Translations under genes and position numbers: made by a program
Shown: positions 23,108-34,234 of the stretch, one piece after another
How the letters are laid out: each line of letters starts with the position of its first letter
Numbering within the stretch: the stretch's first letter is position 1
Notes under the pieces: generated by a model
Told to the model about the DNA's origin: nothing
The model's database searches: none
What the model saw: only the letters and a program-made list of their open reading frames with translations
Source of the DNA: Ganoderma boninense
Taxonomy: Eukaryota > Basidiomycota > Agaricomycetes > Polyporales > Polyporaceae
Length of the DNA: 64,000 nucleotides
Reading direction: 5' to 3'
NCBI GenBank assembly: GCA_002900995.3
Contig: CM035307.1
Location: 1,488,001 to 1,552,000, forward strand

Positions 23108-25701
23108 TATCTCGTGTATTGGCAGTATCTAGTACATGTACAGGTTTGCTTCTCTTCTGTAACGTTGACAGCGCACACGCTATCCCGCGTTAGTTTGACC
23201 ATGGCGGGTCCGCGGCCTGAGGCCAGATGCGGAAAGGGGCAACGGACTAGGGGATTAGTCTAGTCCGTGTGTTGAGTGTTGTTGTCGGAAAAGTCGTCGA
23301 GGGTTACATAGTGTCCTCGTGTGTTTAGTAGTAGTTGATGTTCCTGGTGGACGCAATCGAGCGTCGGATACATAACATGGTTGTTGTAGGCGATGATGGC
23401 CCACTTGGAGCGGGTTTTATAATCGCGATAGAAGGTCGAGGTGAAGGAGTCGTGGTCCTGTACCATTGCGAGTGTTATGGGGTGATCGTCTGGGAGGTCA
23501 GAAATGACGGCCATAGGATCGTCCCGTAGTTTGGAGAAGAGGATGGAGCCGGCAATGCGCCAGAAGTTCCGAGCGTGGGAGGTGGTATGTTCCAAGTCGG
23601 GGGTGCCTCCGAAGCTGAAGGCGTAAGGGTTATCCCGAAGGAACCAGTAGATCTTAGGGAAGGGATCCAAATCTTCCAAGTAAGTGGCGGCCTCCCGGTT
23701 GAAGCGTCCGAGGGGTCGACGGGCGTAAATGGGACAATGTTGTAGGATGTGAAGTCGGTCCTGAACAACATGGTTGTTTGGGTGGGCGTCGTTTGCCCGT
23801 ACGCCGCATGGACACGCGGTGGGTTCGTTGTGTTTGCTCCTCATGCGGAGGCGGTAATTGCCAGTAGGAGCGTGTCCAGAGATAAGTCGACACATGCGGG
23901 AGTAGAAGATGATGGACGAGTCCTTCCTGTAGGCGTGCATGAGGTTTTTCTTGGAAGAAGGGCGAGCATCGATGAGTGCGCGCGCGATTGGTCCGGTGGG
24001 TACTTGTTTCCCCACGTGGGCTGCCACCTTGTCTGTCTCGACCTCAGTAGGGTGACGACGAGAGGCACAGTCGGAGTCCGTCAAGAGTCGAGTAATGGTG
24101 GCCCTGAGGAACGCGTATGAGGTAGGGCGGGAAGTCCAGTCCGAAGGGACTCGGACGGCGCCGACAAGTTTGTCGACCGCTTCATTGCCGTCGACACCGG
24201 AGTGGCCCGGTACGTAAGAGAACGTGAAGCGGTGGTTAGGAGAGCGGAGAAACCACGTCCGTAGAAGACGTGAAATTTGGAGTGAAGATTCGTTTCCGTC
24301 ACGTACGTCATGGAGGGCTTTGCCTAGAGACTCCGAGTCGGAAAAGATTTGAATATGTGAGCAGGGATGATCCATGCTGACGTTGAGTGCTTTTTTTAGG
24401 GCAAGAAGGAGTGCAGTGCATTCGGCGTCATAAGAGAAGCCGCGGCCGCACCATTCCGCATGAGAATAAAGTTTGGTCGTGCCATGAAAGAGGATGTAGC
24501 CGGCACTGGATCTGCCGCCTTTAGAGGAGGCAGATCCGTCGGTGAAGGTGTGGAGGCAGGACTGGTCATGTCGTGCCTTGTCAATGCGTGGTTGGAGATC
24601 TCGACAGATCCATTTCTGGAGTTCGTCAGGATCGTCCTTGGGTGGGTGGGACAGTTGGAGGGTGATTCTGTCCTGGAACACGTCGATTAGACGATTGCCA
24701 GGTTGGCATTCGTCGTCAAGTGGGTTGAATGACACAGAGCATTCTGGGTAGTCGGGGTAGAAAGAGGTGGTGCCGTCTGCATGGCGAACAGGGGGTTCGC
24801 ATGGAGCGTCTTCTTGAGAAGCGATGCCACTTTGGAAGACCCCAGTCTTGGGTTTGTGTGGTGGAGGGTAGAAGCGGATGTACGGGCTATTGTACGACCG
24901 TTTGTAGAGATTAGGGAAAAGAGATTTGATGGGGTGTGAGTCCATTAGTGTGTGGATTCGCAGAATGTAACGTTTGTGGAGTTTGTTGAGGTGGACGTGG
25001 AGGGGTTCGATTGCAGTGGCAATTGGAAGGAAACCGGTAGGAGTAGTGCAGAACGTGCCCGAAATCCACCGTAAGGCAGAGTTTTGAGCAACGACGAGCG
25101 GTTTGGTGAGGTCTTTGCCTCCGGTTGGACGATACCAAACGGGGGCGCCGTAAGTGAGAATAGGACGGACACAGCTGATGAACAGCTTGCGACGTTGAAA
25201 AGGGGTGAGGCCGCGGACAGAAGTCCCAAGCATGCAATATGCGAGGGCGGTAGCATTGCCCTTGGCGGCGTAGTGTTTAATGTGATCTTTGAATGAGAGC
25301 TTCTTGTCAAGGAAGAAACCCAAGTGTTTGACAACAGTGGAGGGTTGGAGAGGGTGGTCCACATTCCAGGGCCCGGTGTTGAGGTTGAGAGGGACGTCGT
25401 CGAAGTCGAAGGGGTGAGCAGGTTGTCGACGAGGTGGTGGAAAGTGAATCAGCTCGTCCTTCTCGTGTTCGATGAGGAGTCCGAGCTTGTGGAGGTATTT
25501 GTCGAGTTGTTTGTAGACAATACGAAGGATGTCGCAGTTGGTTTCGGTGCTGTTGGACGTAGCGACCAAGTTCCCATCGTCCACGTAAAATTGAAGGGCG
25601 AACTGGGATTGAACGGTGGTTGTGTTGAAGAGGGCGTGTAGTGCTGGAGCAATGTACACAGCCGAAAGAGTGGGGGATAGGGATGAACCCTGTCCGACGC
25701 C
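23073..25701 (-). mobile_element. 5'-truncated non-LTR (LINE) retrotransposon
   Basis: A 2.6-kb element on the minus strand ending in a 32-nt poly(A) tail (T run at 23073-23104), flanked by a perfect 12-bp target-site duplication (GCGCCCGTGGGG at 23061-23072 and 25702-25713). It holds the end of the reverse transcriptase, an RNase H domain and a Cys/His motif, then about 155 bp of 3' untranslated sequence. The endonuclease and the start of the reverse transcriptase are absent, the usual outcome of incomplete target-primed reverse transcription. The empty site can be rebuilt from copy A of the 146-bp repeat, which matches both flanks. The intact frame and unbroken tail suggest a young insertion. 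Confidence 0.92.
23260..25701 (-). pseudogene. Truncated LINE reverse transcriptase-RNase H frame
   Basis: An uninterrupted 814-codon frame (including the stop) that begins inside the reverse transcriptase at GVGQGSSLSPTLSAVYIAP. The catalytic FYVDDGNLVATS box (YVDD form) follows, then HLGFFLDKKLSF and the thumb region. RNase H is recognisable by FTDGSASSKGG, AECTALLLAL, FSDSESLGKAL and GHSGVDGNEAVDKL, which supply the acidic catalytic residues. A C-terminal CPCG..H..C zinc-binding motif precedes the stop. It lacks the endonuclease and fingers, so it cannot act alone. The frame stays open for 47 codons into the host repeat upstream, so the apparent ATG at 25842 is accidental. Confidence 0.88.
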
Positions 25702-25782
25702 GCGCCCGTGGGGGTTGGAAGCAGGATGGCGTCGCACTCGTTTTCGGCGCTCAAACGACAAGTCCAATGAAACCCGCTGTAG
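25702..25782 (-). repeat. 146-bp repeat copy B, second half with TSD
   Basis: Continues copy B on the other side of the retrotransposon, from the 12-bp duplication through GTTGGAAGCAGGATGGCG to CCCGCTGTAG. Compared with copy A it has a few substitutions and a one-base deletion in the GGAAG(G)CAGG stretch. Confidence 0.85.
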
Positions 25783-25951
25783 GATGACGCCGAGGACATG
25801 CCGCACTCCATCCCACAACACTTGCACTGCACCACCATTCACTTGGCTTGCTCGACCATAGAGATGGACATTGTGGTATTACAACAATCAGTAACCTCTA
25901 CTCCCGTATTCTAATATACTTCAGATTCAGCTAAGATACACCCACACAAGG

Positions 25952-27451
25952 CTAATCGGAGGCGTCCGAGAGTAGAGGGAGCATGTGCCCCATGCGCAAG
26001 ACCTTCGTTCGCAAATACTTGTCCAAATCCTCCCCATACACCTCTCCACCGCCAATCATCGTCGCACCCATCACCTTCTCGTCCTCCTGACCGTGCCCAT
26101 CCACGAACACATGCCCCAGCTTGTGTTTTTGCCGGCGCTGCCACGACCGCGGCACCATCGGCATCCGCTCAACAATCCGGATACCCTCCATCTCCAGGGC
26201 GTGCATCTTGTCGGGGTTGTTCGTCAGCAACCGGATGCCCTCTAGCCCGTCCGCACCCAGACCGAGGTCGCGCAGGATGGCACTAGCAACCTCGTACCCA
26301 CGCTCATCAGCTCCGTGGCCGAGCATGAGGTTTGCGGTGACGGTGTCATGCCCGAGGTCCTGGAGGTTGTATGCGCGTATTTTGGAGAGAAGGCCGATGC
26401 CGCGGCCTTCCTGTCGCATGTAGATGACGGCACCGCGCCCCGGGATGGTAACGGTGCGCGCGCGATCGGATGGATCGGCAACAGTGACGGGGAGCGCGAT
26501 TTGGCGGATGGCCTCGTCGAGCTGCTCCCCACAGTCGCAGCGCATGCTCCCAATGGTTTCGCCGGTGAAACACTCCGAGTGGATCCGGATGAGCGGTGGG
26601 GGTATAACGTCTAGGGTCGATGTGTCCATGCACTCTGCTGATGGTCGGGACGGCCTCTGGGAATCCTTAGAAAGACGTCCGACGTACGCTCCGCGGGTGA
26701 TGCGTTCCATCTCGGTCTCGGAATCCGACCAGACGGCGTCTAGGGTCCGGCTACGGATGGAAGGCGCGAGCGGTGTCATATCTTCGTCCAGTTGCGCGGG
26801 GTCTACGACGATCGCGAGGTGCTCCTTGTTGTCTCGATTGTTGTGATATAGATGGAGGAAGACAGGTCCATGTGGGGTGGGAACGCGCGTACGAGCCATG
26901 CACTTCACCTCCAGCTGGGGACTGCGGGGAAGCTTTGTGTTCGCGACTTGTGAAGCTGAGGACTCGGAGGTAGCGGACTTTGAGGCGGGTAATGGCAGGT
27001 TGGCCGCACTGCGCAAGGGGGCGGAAGCAGTCCTCACCGAGTCATTTTCCTTCTCTTCTAATCCCACTTGCTTCAACTTTTGAGAGCGGGGTGCCTGCCT
27101 GCTCTCGTACTTGAGACGGACCTTGCGCTCCGGGCGCGCTGAGAGACTGCCAGGCTGCCATTTCGTCCAGTCGTACGCGCCCTCTGCGCGGGGGTCTCCA
27201 ACCGCAGGAAAGAAATCGTGGGCGTAGTGATTCCGGGTGACGTGACCGTATGAGGCAGCGGCGGCGAGAAGCAAAGGGTCTAGGTCGGAGTCTCTGCGCT
27301 TGTAGGCCCTCTTCTTCGTAAGTTCGTCCGGGCTCGGGACCACCGGTGCGGTGAGCATGTCGAGCAACTCGAGATCCGCGAGCGAGTGCTCGATGCCTCG
27401 ATGATCATGGCACGACATCTCGTTTCCGAGAGAGAAGAATGGGGAGGACAC
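25952..27451 (-). CDS. RIB1: GTP cyclohydrolase II
   Basis: Opens GTP to the first pyrimidine intermediate of riboflavin synthesis. It is intronless and 499 residues, longer than bacterial RibA because of a fungal N-terminal extension. The catalytic half shows RIHSECFTGETIGSMRCDCG with three zinc-ligand Cys, YMRQEGRGIGLLSKIRAYNL, LQDLGHDTVTANLMLGHGAD and LTNNPDKMHALEMEGIRIVE. The N-terminal part contains DPLLLAAAASYGHVTRNHYAHDF, also seen in fungal homologues. A second ATG 11 codons later (27418) is an equally possible start. The retrotransposon-split repeat lies 170 bp beyond its stop codon. Confidence 0.92.
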   Translation of the reverse strand: MSSPFFSLGNEMSCHDHRGIEHSLADLELLDMLTAPVVPSPDELTKKRAYKRRDSDLDPLLLAAAASYGHVTRNHYAHDFFPAVGDPRAEGAYDWTKWQPGSLSARPERKVRLKYESRQAPRSQKLKQVGLEEKENDSVRTASAPLRSAANLPLPASKSATSESSASQVANTKLPRSPQLEVKCMARTRVPTPHGPVFLHLYHNNRDNKEHLAIVVDPAQLDEDMTPLAPSIRSRTLDAVWSDSETEMERITRGAYVGRLSKDSQRPSRPSAECMDTSTLDVIPPPLIRIHSECFTGETIGSMRCDCGEQLDEAIRQIALPVTVADPSDRARTVTIPGRGAVIYMRQEGRGIGLLSKIRAYNLQDLGHDTVTANLMLGHGADERGYEVASAILRDLGLGADGLEGIRLLTNNPDKMHALEMEGIRIVERMPMVPRSWQRRQKHKLGHVFVDGHGQEDEKVMGATMIGGGEVYGEDLDKYLRTKVLRMGHMLPLLSDASD

Positions 27452-30299
27452 AGGGAGAGGTTCGAGCAGGATAGTACTCGAGGACCAGAGGTTGGGCGAA
27501 TTGGAAGGGCAAGCGGGAAGCGGAAAGGGCGGTGGGAGAAGAGAGATGGGATTATGGCTTGGTATAAGTAGAAGCCGAGGTTACGGAGGTATGGCCAGGG
27601 TATGGCAAGAGCAGGGTAGATGCTCAGCTGAAATTGTTGCCCTCTTTGGGATCCCGGCACTGCAGCCCCCTAGTCCTCCCGGCTCCAGTCACGTAATCAC
27701 GCGAGACAGCCGAGGCGGACCGCCACCGACCCGCTCGCACGCCGCCGCCAACGTTTGTCACCTCTTGTTCACTTTTGCCTTCCAATCGCCCTGGAACAAC
27801 ATTGATGCCACTGCAATGTGTAGCCTAATAGGTATGTACAACCTCTGCATCTCAGTCGATGGACGAGGCTCTATTACTCCCTGAGCCCATCCCACAACAT
27901 TATTCACTGGCTACACGTGCATAGCTGTAAGCAGTTGCCCCTGGTCATCACCATGTCGCAATCGTCGTGCGGCTTCCGGAAAGCGCCGCAGCAGTGACGT
28001 CTGACGCCGGGTGGTCAGCATGAAACCACAGCCGACCTACCTTATGTTTGTTTCAAGCTGACTCCCTGACACTCCCACTCAGGTGATTGTACTTATAAGT
28101 ACTCACGTCTGACAAGATTCAGACGAAGCGCCATTGAGGGTCAACAGCACTTTGACCACCGCGCACACACGAAGAAGCGCTACTACTAAGTACCTCTCGC
28201 AAAAACGTTGTCACCGCGAGAGTCTCTAAGCATACGTGACCCAACAGACCTCACTCGACTTCGTCTTTTAGAACAAGACCGTGTCGGGAACCAGAACATG
28301 ACATCATGGTTCTCTTCAGACAAGCGGCTCAGGTATACCACCTCCGCTGCTCTCCATCGCCGAGTCGAACGGCCGGATGACGGAAGATGAGACGCATGCA
28401 ACTTACCTGCAGCCGTCATGCGGCGCCTCACAAAAGTCAAGTCCTTGGAAAGGCGTTGAATCGGAGAGGTATGCATCTACTCCTCCTGCAGGCTGTCTAG
28501 CTGGTCTCGTCATAATCATAGCAGTACTCTGCGAGACAGTTACGAAAGACGTGAGGCGTCGAAAGAACAATGGTGGCACTGTCATGACTGTAGGGTACGC
28601 CGCCCGATTGAAGCCTATGATCGCGCATGGGAGGATGAATACGTGTAGTTCATATATGGCTAACTCAACTGGGTTACTCGTATACTCATTATCCTCTAGT
28701 TCCTTCTAGCGAACGCTGATGTTGTAACCTGTGACAGCGAGAGCCTCTTTTTTTTCTGAACGCTTTGCGGGCACCACGAATACTGCCGGAAGGAATCTCA
28801 TTGTATCTCTCCGATTCCAATCGGAGCGACAGCTGACCACTATTGGCAGTAGGCGCGTTCCAACTTCCGGCCCTCCACAGTGCATAAGTAAGCATGCCAT
28901 TTTAACCACCCATCGGCTGTCGTCAGATACCTGTCACTTGTACGACGGCAGATGTGTGACCACCAATTATAATCAATGTCGAACCATCCTGGTTGGGCGA
29001 TGTATAATGTGGGTGATCTTTGACCAAGCATAAGTCAGTGTTAACTTATCGCTCCCCGTTTTTAACTTCTGCAAGGCATGTGTCCTAGTCACGCAGCAAG
29101 GCCACGAACCTCGTGAAGACTGCGCGCATTGGAAGGATTTTCTATGTCAACGGACGGGATAGTCCCATAGCATATGAGAGCACAAACGGCAGAAATTCCT
29201 TCCATAAGACGAGCTGAGGGCTTTAAATTGTCACTAGCATTACTTAGACTACATGCTGAAGACTGTCAGCGATCATAAGTGCGGTAGTCAACGTGAGACA
29301 CAGAAGAAGCCTGCATTAGGGTTAGGAAGCATGACCAAGTGGCATGATAGCACCGCGGTCTCACACCAGATGTTGGGCTTGAAATCGGAGTCTCGGAGAG
29401 TCGTGCCTGTGGGAACTCGACCGCACGCGCAGTAATTGCGCAGGGTTACGCAGGCTAAGTAACGGATGCAGGCTACTAGTAGACTATCGCTAGCCTGGAA
29501 CAGCCAGCTAGCTGCTAGGGAACAGCTGCCCAATTGATAGAAAGAGTCGAAATCCGCCGCAGCCCCGCACCATCAAATCGAGGCGGATAAACAACTGCTA
29601 TCGGACAGGAACGGGAAAACGCCATGCCGTTGGGGAATGATCTCCGGCGTCCGGTGCGTATGCCTGCGTATGTGCCTGCAGTCAGAGAGGAAGGCTAGAT
29701 CGCGCGAGACTATATCGCCATGGAGGAGAGGTGCAGCCTAAGAGGAAGGGATATTGTAGGAGAAGCGGCGAGTCGCGGCGTGTTGAAGCGACACAGCCAC
29801 CGCAGCTGGGGGTGATTCTGGAGGCGGGAGAGTCCTTGCCGACGTGTACTTATTTTGGGTCAGAGATGGTGGGAGGGAGACGGACTTTGCATCGTCTGGA
29901 GACGCCATCTTCCGCTCACCCCTCCTTCTTCCTGCCATGAGTATTGCTCCAGGGATCCGTTCCCATTTCAATCTCCACCCCGCCCTCGCTTGACCATCTC
30001 TTTCTCTTCCTTCCCTCCTTGCGCCGGGACCCTGCTTCACACCCTCGTTCGCGCGCGAATATTCAAGCCAGATTTCCCGCCGGCCGCTTTGCTACCCCTG
30101 CGTGCGGACGCCGTGCTTATTGGCATATGCGTTCAAGTTGGAGGATTGATTGCATTCTTGCTCTCGTTGTATGGATTCAGTGAGTCCATTCTGCTTCCTT
30201 GTTCCTGGTGTGCGATAGCACAATTGTCGACCGCCCAAGGATTGTCCCCGAGAAGCTGCTGGGTCTGTGCTGAAACTTTGCATGCATTGTATAGACTCG
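27452..30299. other. Gene-poor region
   Basis: About 2.8 kb with no convincing coding exon. Open frames are under 150 codons, lack family resemblance, and overlap randomly on both strands. It includes the RIB1 promoter and a stretch near 29330-29400 that loosely resembles a decayed tRNA. No transposon ends were recognised. Confidence 0.45.
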
Positions 30300-31024
30300 T
30301 GTGCGCTGTTCCTGCAGAACATGACACGTCCTCCGCCTTATCGACGACGCCGTCTTCGACCCACATTTCGACCCTTCCTGCCCATTCAGAGTCAAGAGCC
30401 TCTGTGTCCTCCGATGCGCATGTGTTGCCAACACAGTCCTCCCATCCCCTCATTCCTGTCAGTCCCAACGATGTGGACGGAACGTCGGGAAACCTCCTCC
30501 AAACACCACAAGACCTCCTCTCACTCGCTTGTCATCCCTCACACCCCGACTCGGGATCCCTACCAAACATGGCCTTACCCTCACACCACTGGCAGCCATG
30601 CCCACCCGTTTACACCGCATACGCCAATACCGTCATCCACGGTCCTCTGCGCACGGCCAGCCGGTGGTCGCGATCGTGTTCGAGGTCCTAGCGGGCGCAG
30701 CGGGGCTGTTCATCGTCCTGGCACTGGCCCGGTGTCTGTACTCGTACAAGCGCACGCCCGCGCGAGACCGGATAGGTGCGCTTCTCAATCGACACCGTTT
30801 GGAGCGTGAGATGGAGGAGATGGAGCGCGACCGGATGGCACATCAGCCGTGCTCTGGAGCCATATCGCTGGCGACCGCCGCCCCCGCCGTACCAGCACGC
30901 GCCAGAGTACGACTCGGTGGTAAATACGGACAGCTCCATCGACTGGGGCCGCCCAACACAGCCCGTCCCTTCCCACTCTCCTCCTCCGCGTTCCCCGCCT
31001 CCACCTCCACCTTTGCCTCCCTAG
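30300..31024 (+). CDS. Single-pass membrane protein with proline-rich tail
   Basis: Function unknown. The supported part is one membrane segment (VAIVFEVLAGAAGLFIVLAL), then a basic juxtamembrane region ARDRIGALLNRHRLEREMEE, and a tail with WRPPPPPYQHAPEYDSVV ending in long proline runs. This order matches a basidiomycete-type membrane protein family. Upstream sequence from about 30300 is Ser/Thr/Pro-rich and could be the ectodomain, but its frame and start are not resolved. The helix and the proline-rich tail lie in different frames, with a one-base shift needed near 30840-30850. PPPPY is a possible WW-domain ligand, as in the two proteins at the left end. Confidence 0.5.
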
Positions 31025-31871
31025 CACCGGCTTTCCACCGTTGGTCCTCATGTCGTAGAAGTCTCGCGCGTACGTTACGGCCATTACTTTATGTTTGCAC
31101 GCTTTGCGAACCATCGCCTTCGTGTCTTCCTTCGGAGCAGAGACGGGGTGAGAAGACCGGTCTATGGCCGGTGGGAAGGAACATCTGGATACACCACGGG
31201 ACTCGGGGAATCTTGTTTCGGCCTCGCCATCTCGGACTGTCATTTTAAGCTTCGGACACCGCACACCGCACCATCCACCCATTTATCAACACGGACTGGC
31301 ACACACACATCCACTCTTTACGATATATTCAGGCGGGCTTCTGACCGCGGCCTCCGTCCTGCCTGCTGTTCACTAGTTCCCAGAACGCCTTGTATAGCTC
31401 GTGTACTATAAGTACTAGCAGCGTCGGGGTGTACTAACAACGCAGTCACTGGTAGTAAGAACAGCGCTGAACGAGCGCATCATCTCTCGTCATCTGACAT
31501 GACATGTATCAGGCTTCTCAGCTATAGAAGGGAGCAGTACTGCGCTGCAGGGCCGCGAAGCTTCGACTCGGAGTCGGTCCTCGACGCCGACCAAGCACCC
31601 GCAAATCGCACAAATCGCAGTCGATCCTCCGACGTAGCGGCCCCAAATTTAGCAGGTCGCTTACCAGATTTAGACACACTGCCGATGCGACGAGGTATCT
31701 GGGGTCCCTGATCGCGTTTGACCCGAGTCCTGCGAGTCACGAGGCGGCCCCGTCGTCCACAACGCGAACCTCGACGCGTACGACAACGGACACGTTTGGG
31801 GCATACCACCCTATTCCCCTCTGGTACACCCCCTAACCGACCTCTTCCTCGCTTTCCCCCACGAACTTTCC

Positions 31872-33846
31872 ATGTCCACACCCATCAATGACGAGGCCTC
31901 GGTACCGACAGGACAGGTCGCGCCAGAAGTGTACGCCTTCTCGCGTTTTATCGCCTACAATCCGCTCATCCTCAACCGCGTTCTTCGGCAGACCGTCTAG
32001 CTCGAGAGAGCCCCTCAAGGACGCCCAGGGTGCCGATCCAGAATTCGTCGCCCTCCTCGCTGATACACAGAATGCCTGCCTCGACGAGCTCGGCTACTCG
32101 GCTACTCTCCTCGCAGATTTCCAAGAGACGAAGAAGGGACTCGCCGCCTTGCAACGCCAACATGTCGAGCTTGCAGAATCTTTGCAACCTCCTCCGGGCT
32201 GATAATACCAAGCTGTATGCCGACAACCGCTCCCTTGCGACATACATCCAGCAGCAGGATCAGCGCATGAAGTTATTGCAAGACCCCAACGATCAGCAGA
32301 AGCGCGCCGTCACAGACTTACATGATAGCGTGCGACGGCTTACGATAGAGCGCGATGAACTTTCGGGCAGATTACACTCAGCGTACGTCTTCGTACCTCT
32401 TACTTCGAAGAATTTGTCGTGAGGCGTGCTCTGTTTCAGATTGAACGAAATTGTCGTACTACGGCAAGAGCTTGCCCGCTTTGTACCCAATGCTATAATG
32501 ATATCGCCACGAGAAAGAATGCCGTCTGGAGGTGTTGCGATACCCCAGCCGCCACAGAGAGTCCCTTCACAGACACCCAATCCATCCTTCGACGCTTCCC
32601 GCACACGGTGCGCTTTCTTGCTTTCAATATCTTCAGTTTTTAATGGCTGACTTTCCCGAGTCAGCTCCGGTCAACATGATGCATTACCAGAATGTAGCGA
32701 CGATGAAGGTAAGTACGATATACGGGTCTGCTATGATGGTAAATATGAACCAACCTAGCACAGCACACACAATCTGGTGTCCGACCGCCTCTGCCCCCGC
32801 TGCTTCCTCAACATCGCGGTTCTGTTCCTACGAATGCGACAGTCAATACCACAGCTCACTTGCCTCTCGTTTCGCAACATCGCCGACCGTCTGCTCCGGC
32901 TCAGCTCGTCATTGGACAGCCAGGCTTCACCCAAAGCCCTATATCCGCGTCCCCTATCAACAACTTCTCCGGATTAACCCTGGCGGGCAGCAATCCACCT
33001 ACGCCTGTAACAAGTCGACCGCCTACTGCGCCTGGTCAACTCCCTATCTTCCCTCAGTCAGCGCTCCGTCACGACCGCCGTCGTCCAGAGAAGGAGCTTA
33101 CATGCATCCGCCGGTCCCTCATCGCTCCTCCAGCAGCTCTCTGGCAGGGGCAGTGATCGATTTAACTGGCGATGATTACTCGGAAGATGGTGTGAGGAAG
33201 AAGAGGAAGCTCGATCACCATGCATCGCTGGTCGCTGCACCCTCGGCCTGGCCTTCAGAGCCGATCAATGCGCCCCCACTGATGGCGTCTGGAGTCCCGC
33301 ACGGTACGGGCGGGTACATATCGCCAGTCCAAGCTGGCATTTCTCGCCCAGAAACCATGTCAGCCAACGGGTCACAACCTGTCGCAGTCGGAGCAGCTCT
33401 CGCAGCACCACCTTTCGCAGCTGTCGCGGAACAAATACCCGCCGTCCCTCAACTTGCCCAATCTCAGCCATCCCCTGCGGCGGTTCCCGTTCCTGCCCAG
33501 GATGTCACAATGGAAGATGCACAGCAAGAGCCGCAGACCACCATAGAGGACGACTGTCTAGATATCAACTTTGATGAAGATGAAGAAGACGAGACGAAGA
33601 AATGGTGCTGTATGTGCAGGTCAGTGTGGATTGTTCTATTTTTGCAATCGAGTCGGTTCCAGACCTTTTATTACTTCGCGCAGATCTCGTTTTGATGGTG
33701 GTCATACGAAAGAGGCCCCGACGCCGTTCATTAATGCCCCGCAAGCAGTTCTCATCGAGCACTGTGAGCAGATCCATCCTCGTGGTTGGGAGATCCTCAA
33801 AAATAAAATGGTCGAGGCCCGGTCTGCGGAAGATGCCGAGCTATAG
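31872..33846 (+). CDS. Coiled-coil protein with C-terminal Cys/His motif
   Basis: Not assigned a function. The start MSTPINDEASVPTG is followed by a short helical region (VYAFSRFIAYNPLILNRVLR), then EPLKDAQGADPEFVALLADT and a coiled coil (ETKKGLAALQRQHVELAE, LLRADNTKLYADNRSL, DLHDSVRRLTIERDELSGR). A Pro/Ser-rich middle contains VIDLTGDDYSEDGVRKKRKL, which carries a likely nuclear signal. The C-terminus has WCCMCR, a spliced SRFDGGHTKEAP, and LIEHCEQIHPRGWE, suggesting a small CCHC zinc site. Introns are visible near 32382-32440 and 33620-33680. Frame shifts are needed near 31998, 32190 and 33060. It looks like a conserved basidiomycete nuclear protein. Confidence 0.6.
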
Positions 33847-34234
33847 CCCCATGTTTGAACCTGTGCCCCCCCTCCGCAAAGCTTTCGCTCCTAACATTTG
33901 TGACCCCCCATTAACGTAATCACACAGTTATCGTTCCGTCTTGCAACCGCTTCCCCCTATGTAATACAAATGAGCCGCATTCTCGCCGCCGTCGACGGCC
34001 GTTCTAGCCCGCCACGCGACTATGTCACAGCTCCTCTCGATCGTGTTTGTCCACATATTGCCTCCTCTTTTGACCGCCGTGCTCCATCGCTGAGTGCTGG
34101 GCGACAGCTAGCCGTCATGGAGGTCTTCTAGGCTAGCGTCGCGGCGGCCAAGGTTTTCCTGCAACTCGTCTTCTAACTACCAAGTCGGCTCGCTTTCCTC
34201 GCTCGCCGCACGCCCATCCTTGAAGGTGCCAGAG

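Noticed and set aside
29325..29405. tRNA-like sequence (TGACCAAGTGG A-box-like start, later GGGCTTGAAATC)
   Set aside because: The B-box is degenerate and I could not pair a convincing acceptor stem, so at most it is a decayed tRNA relic.
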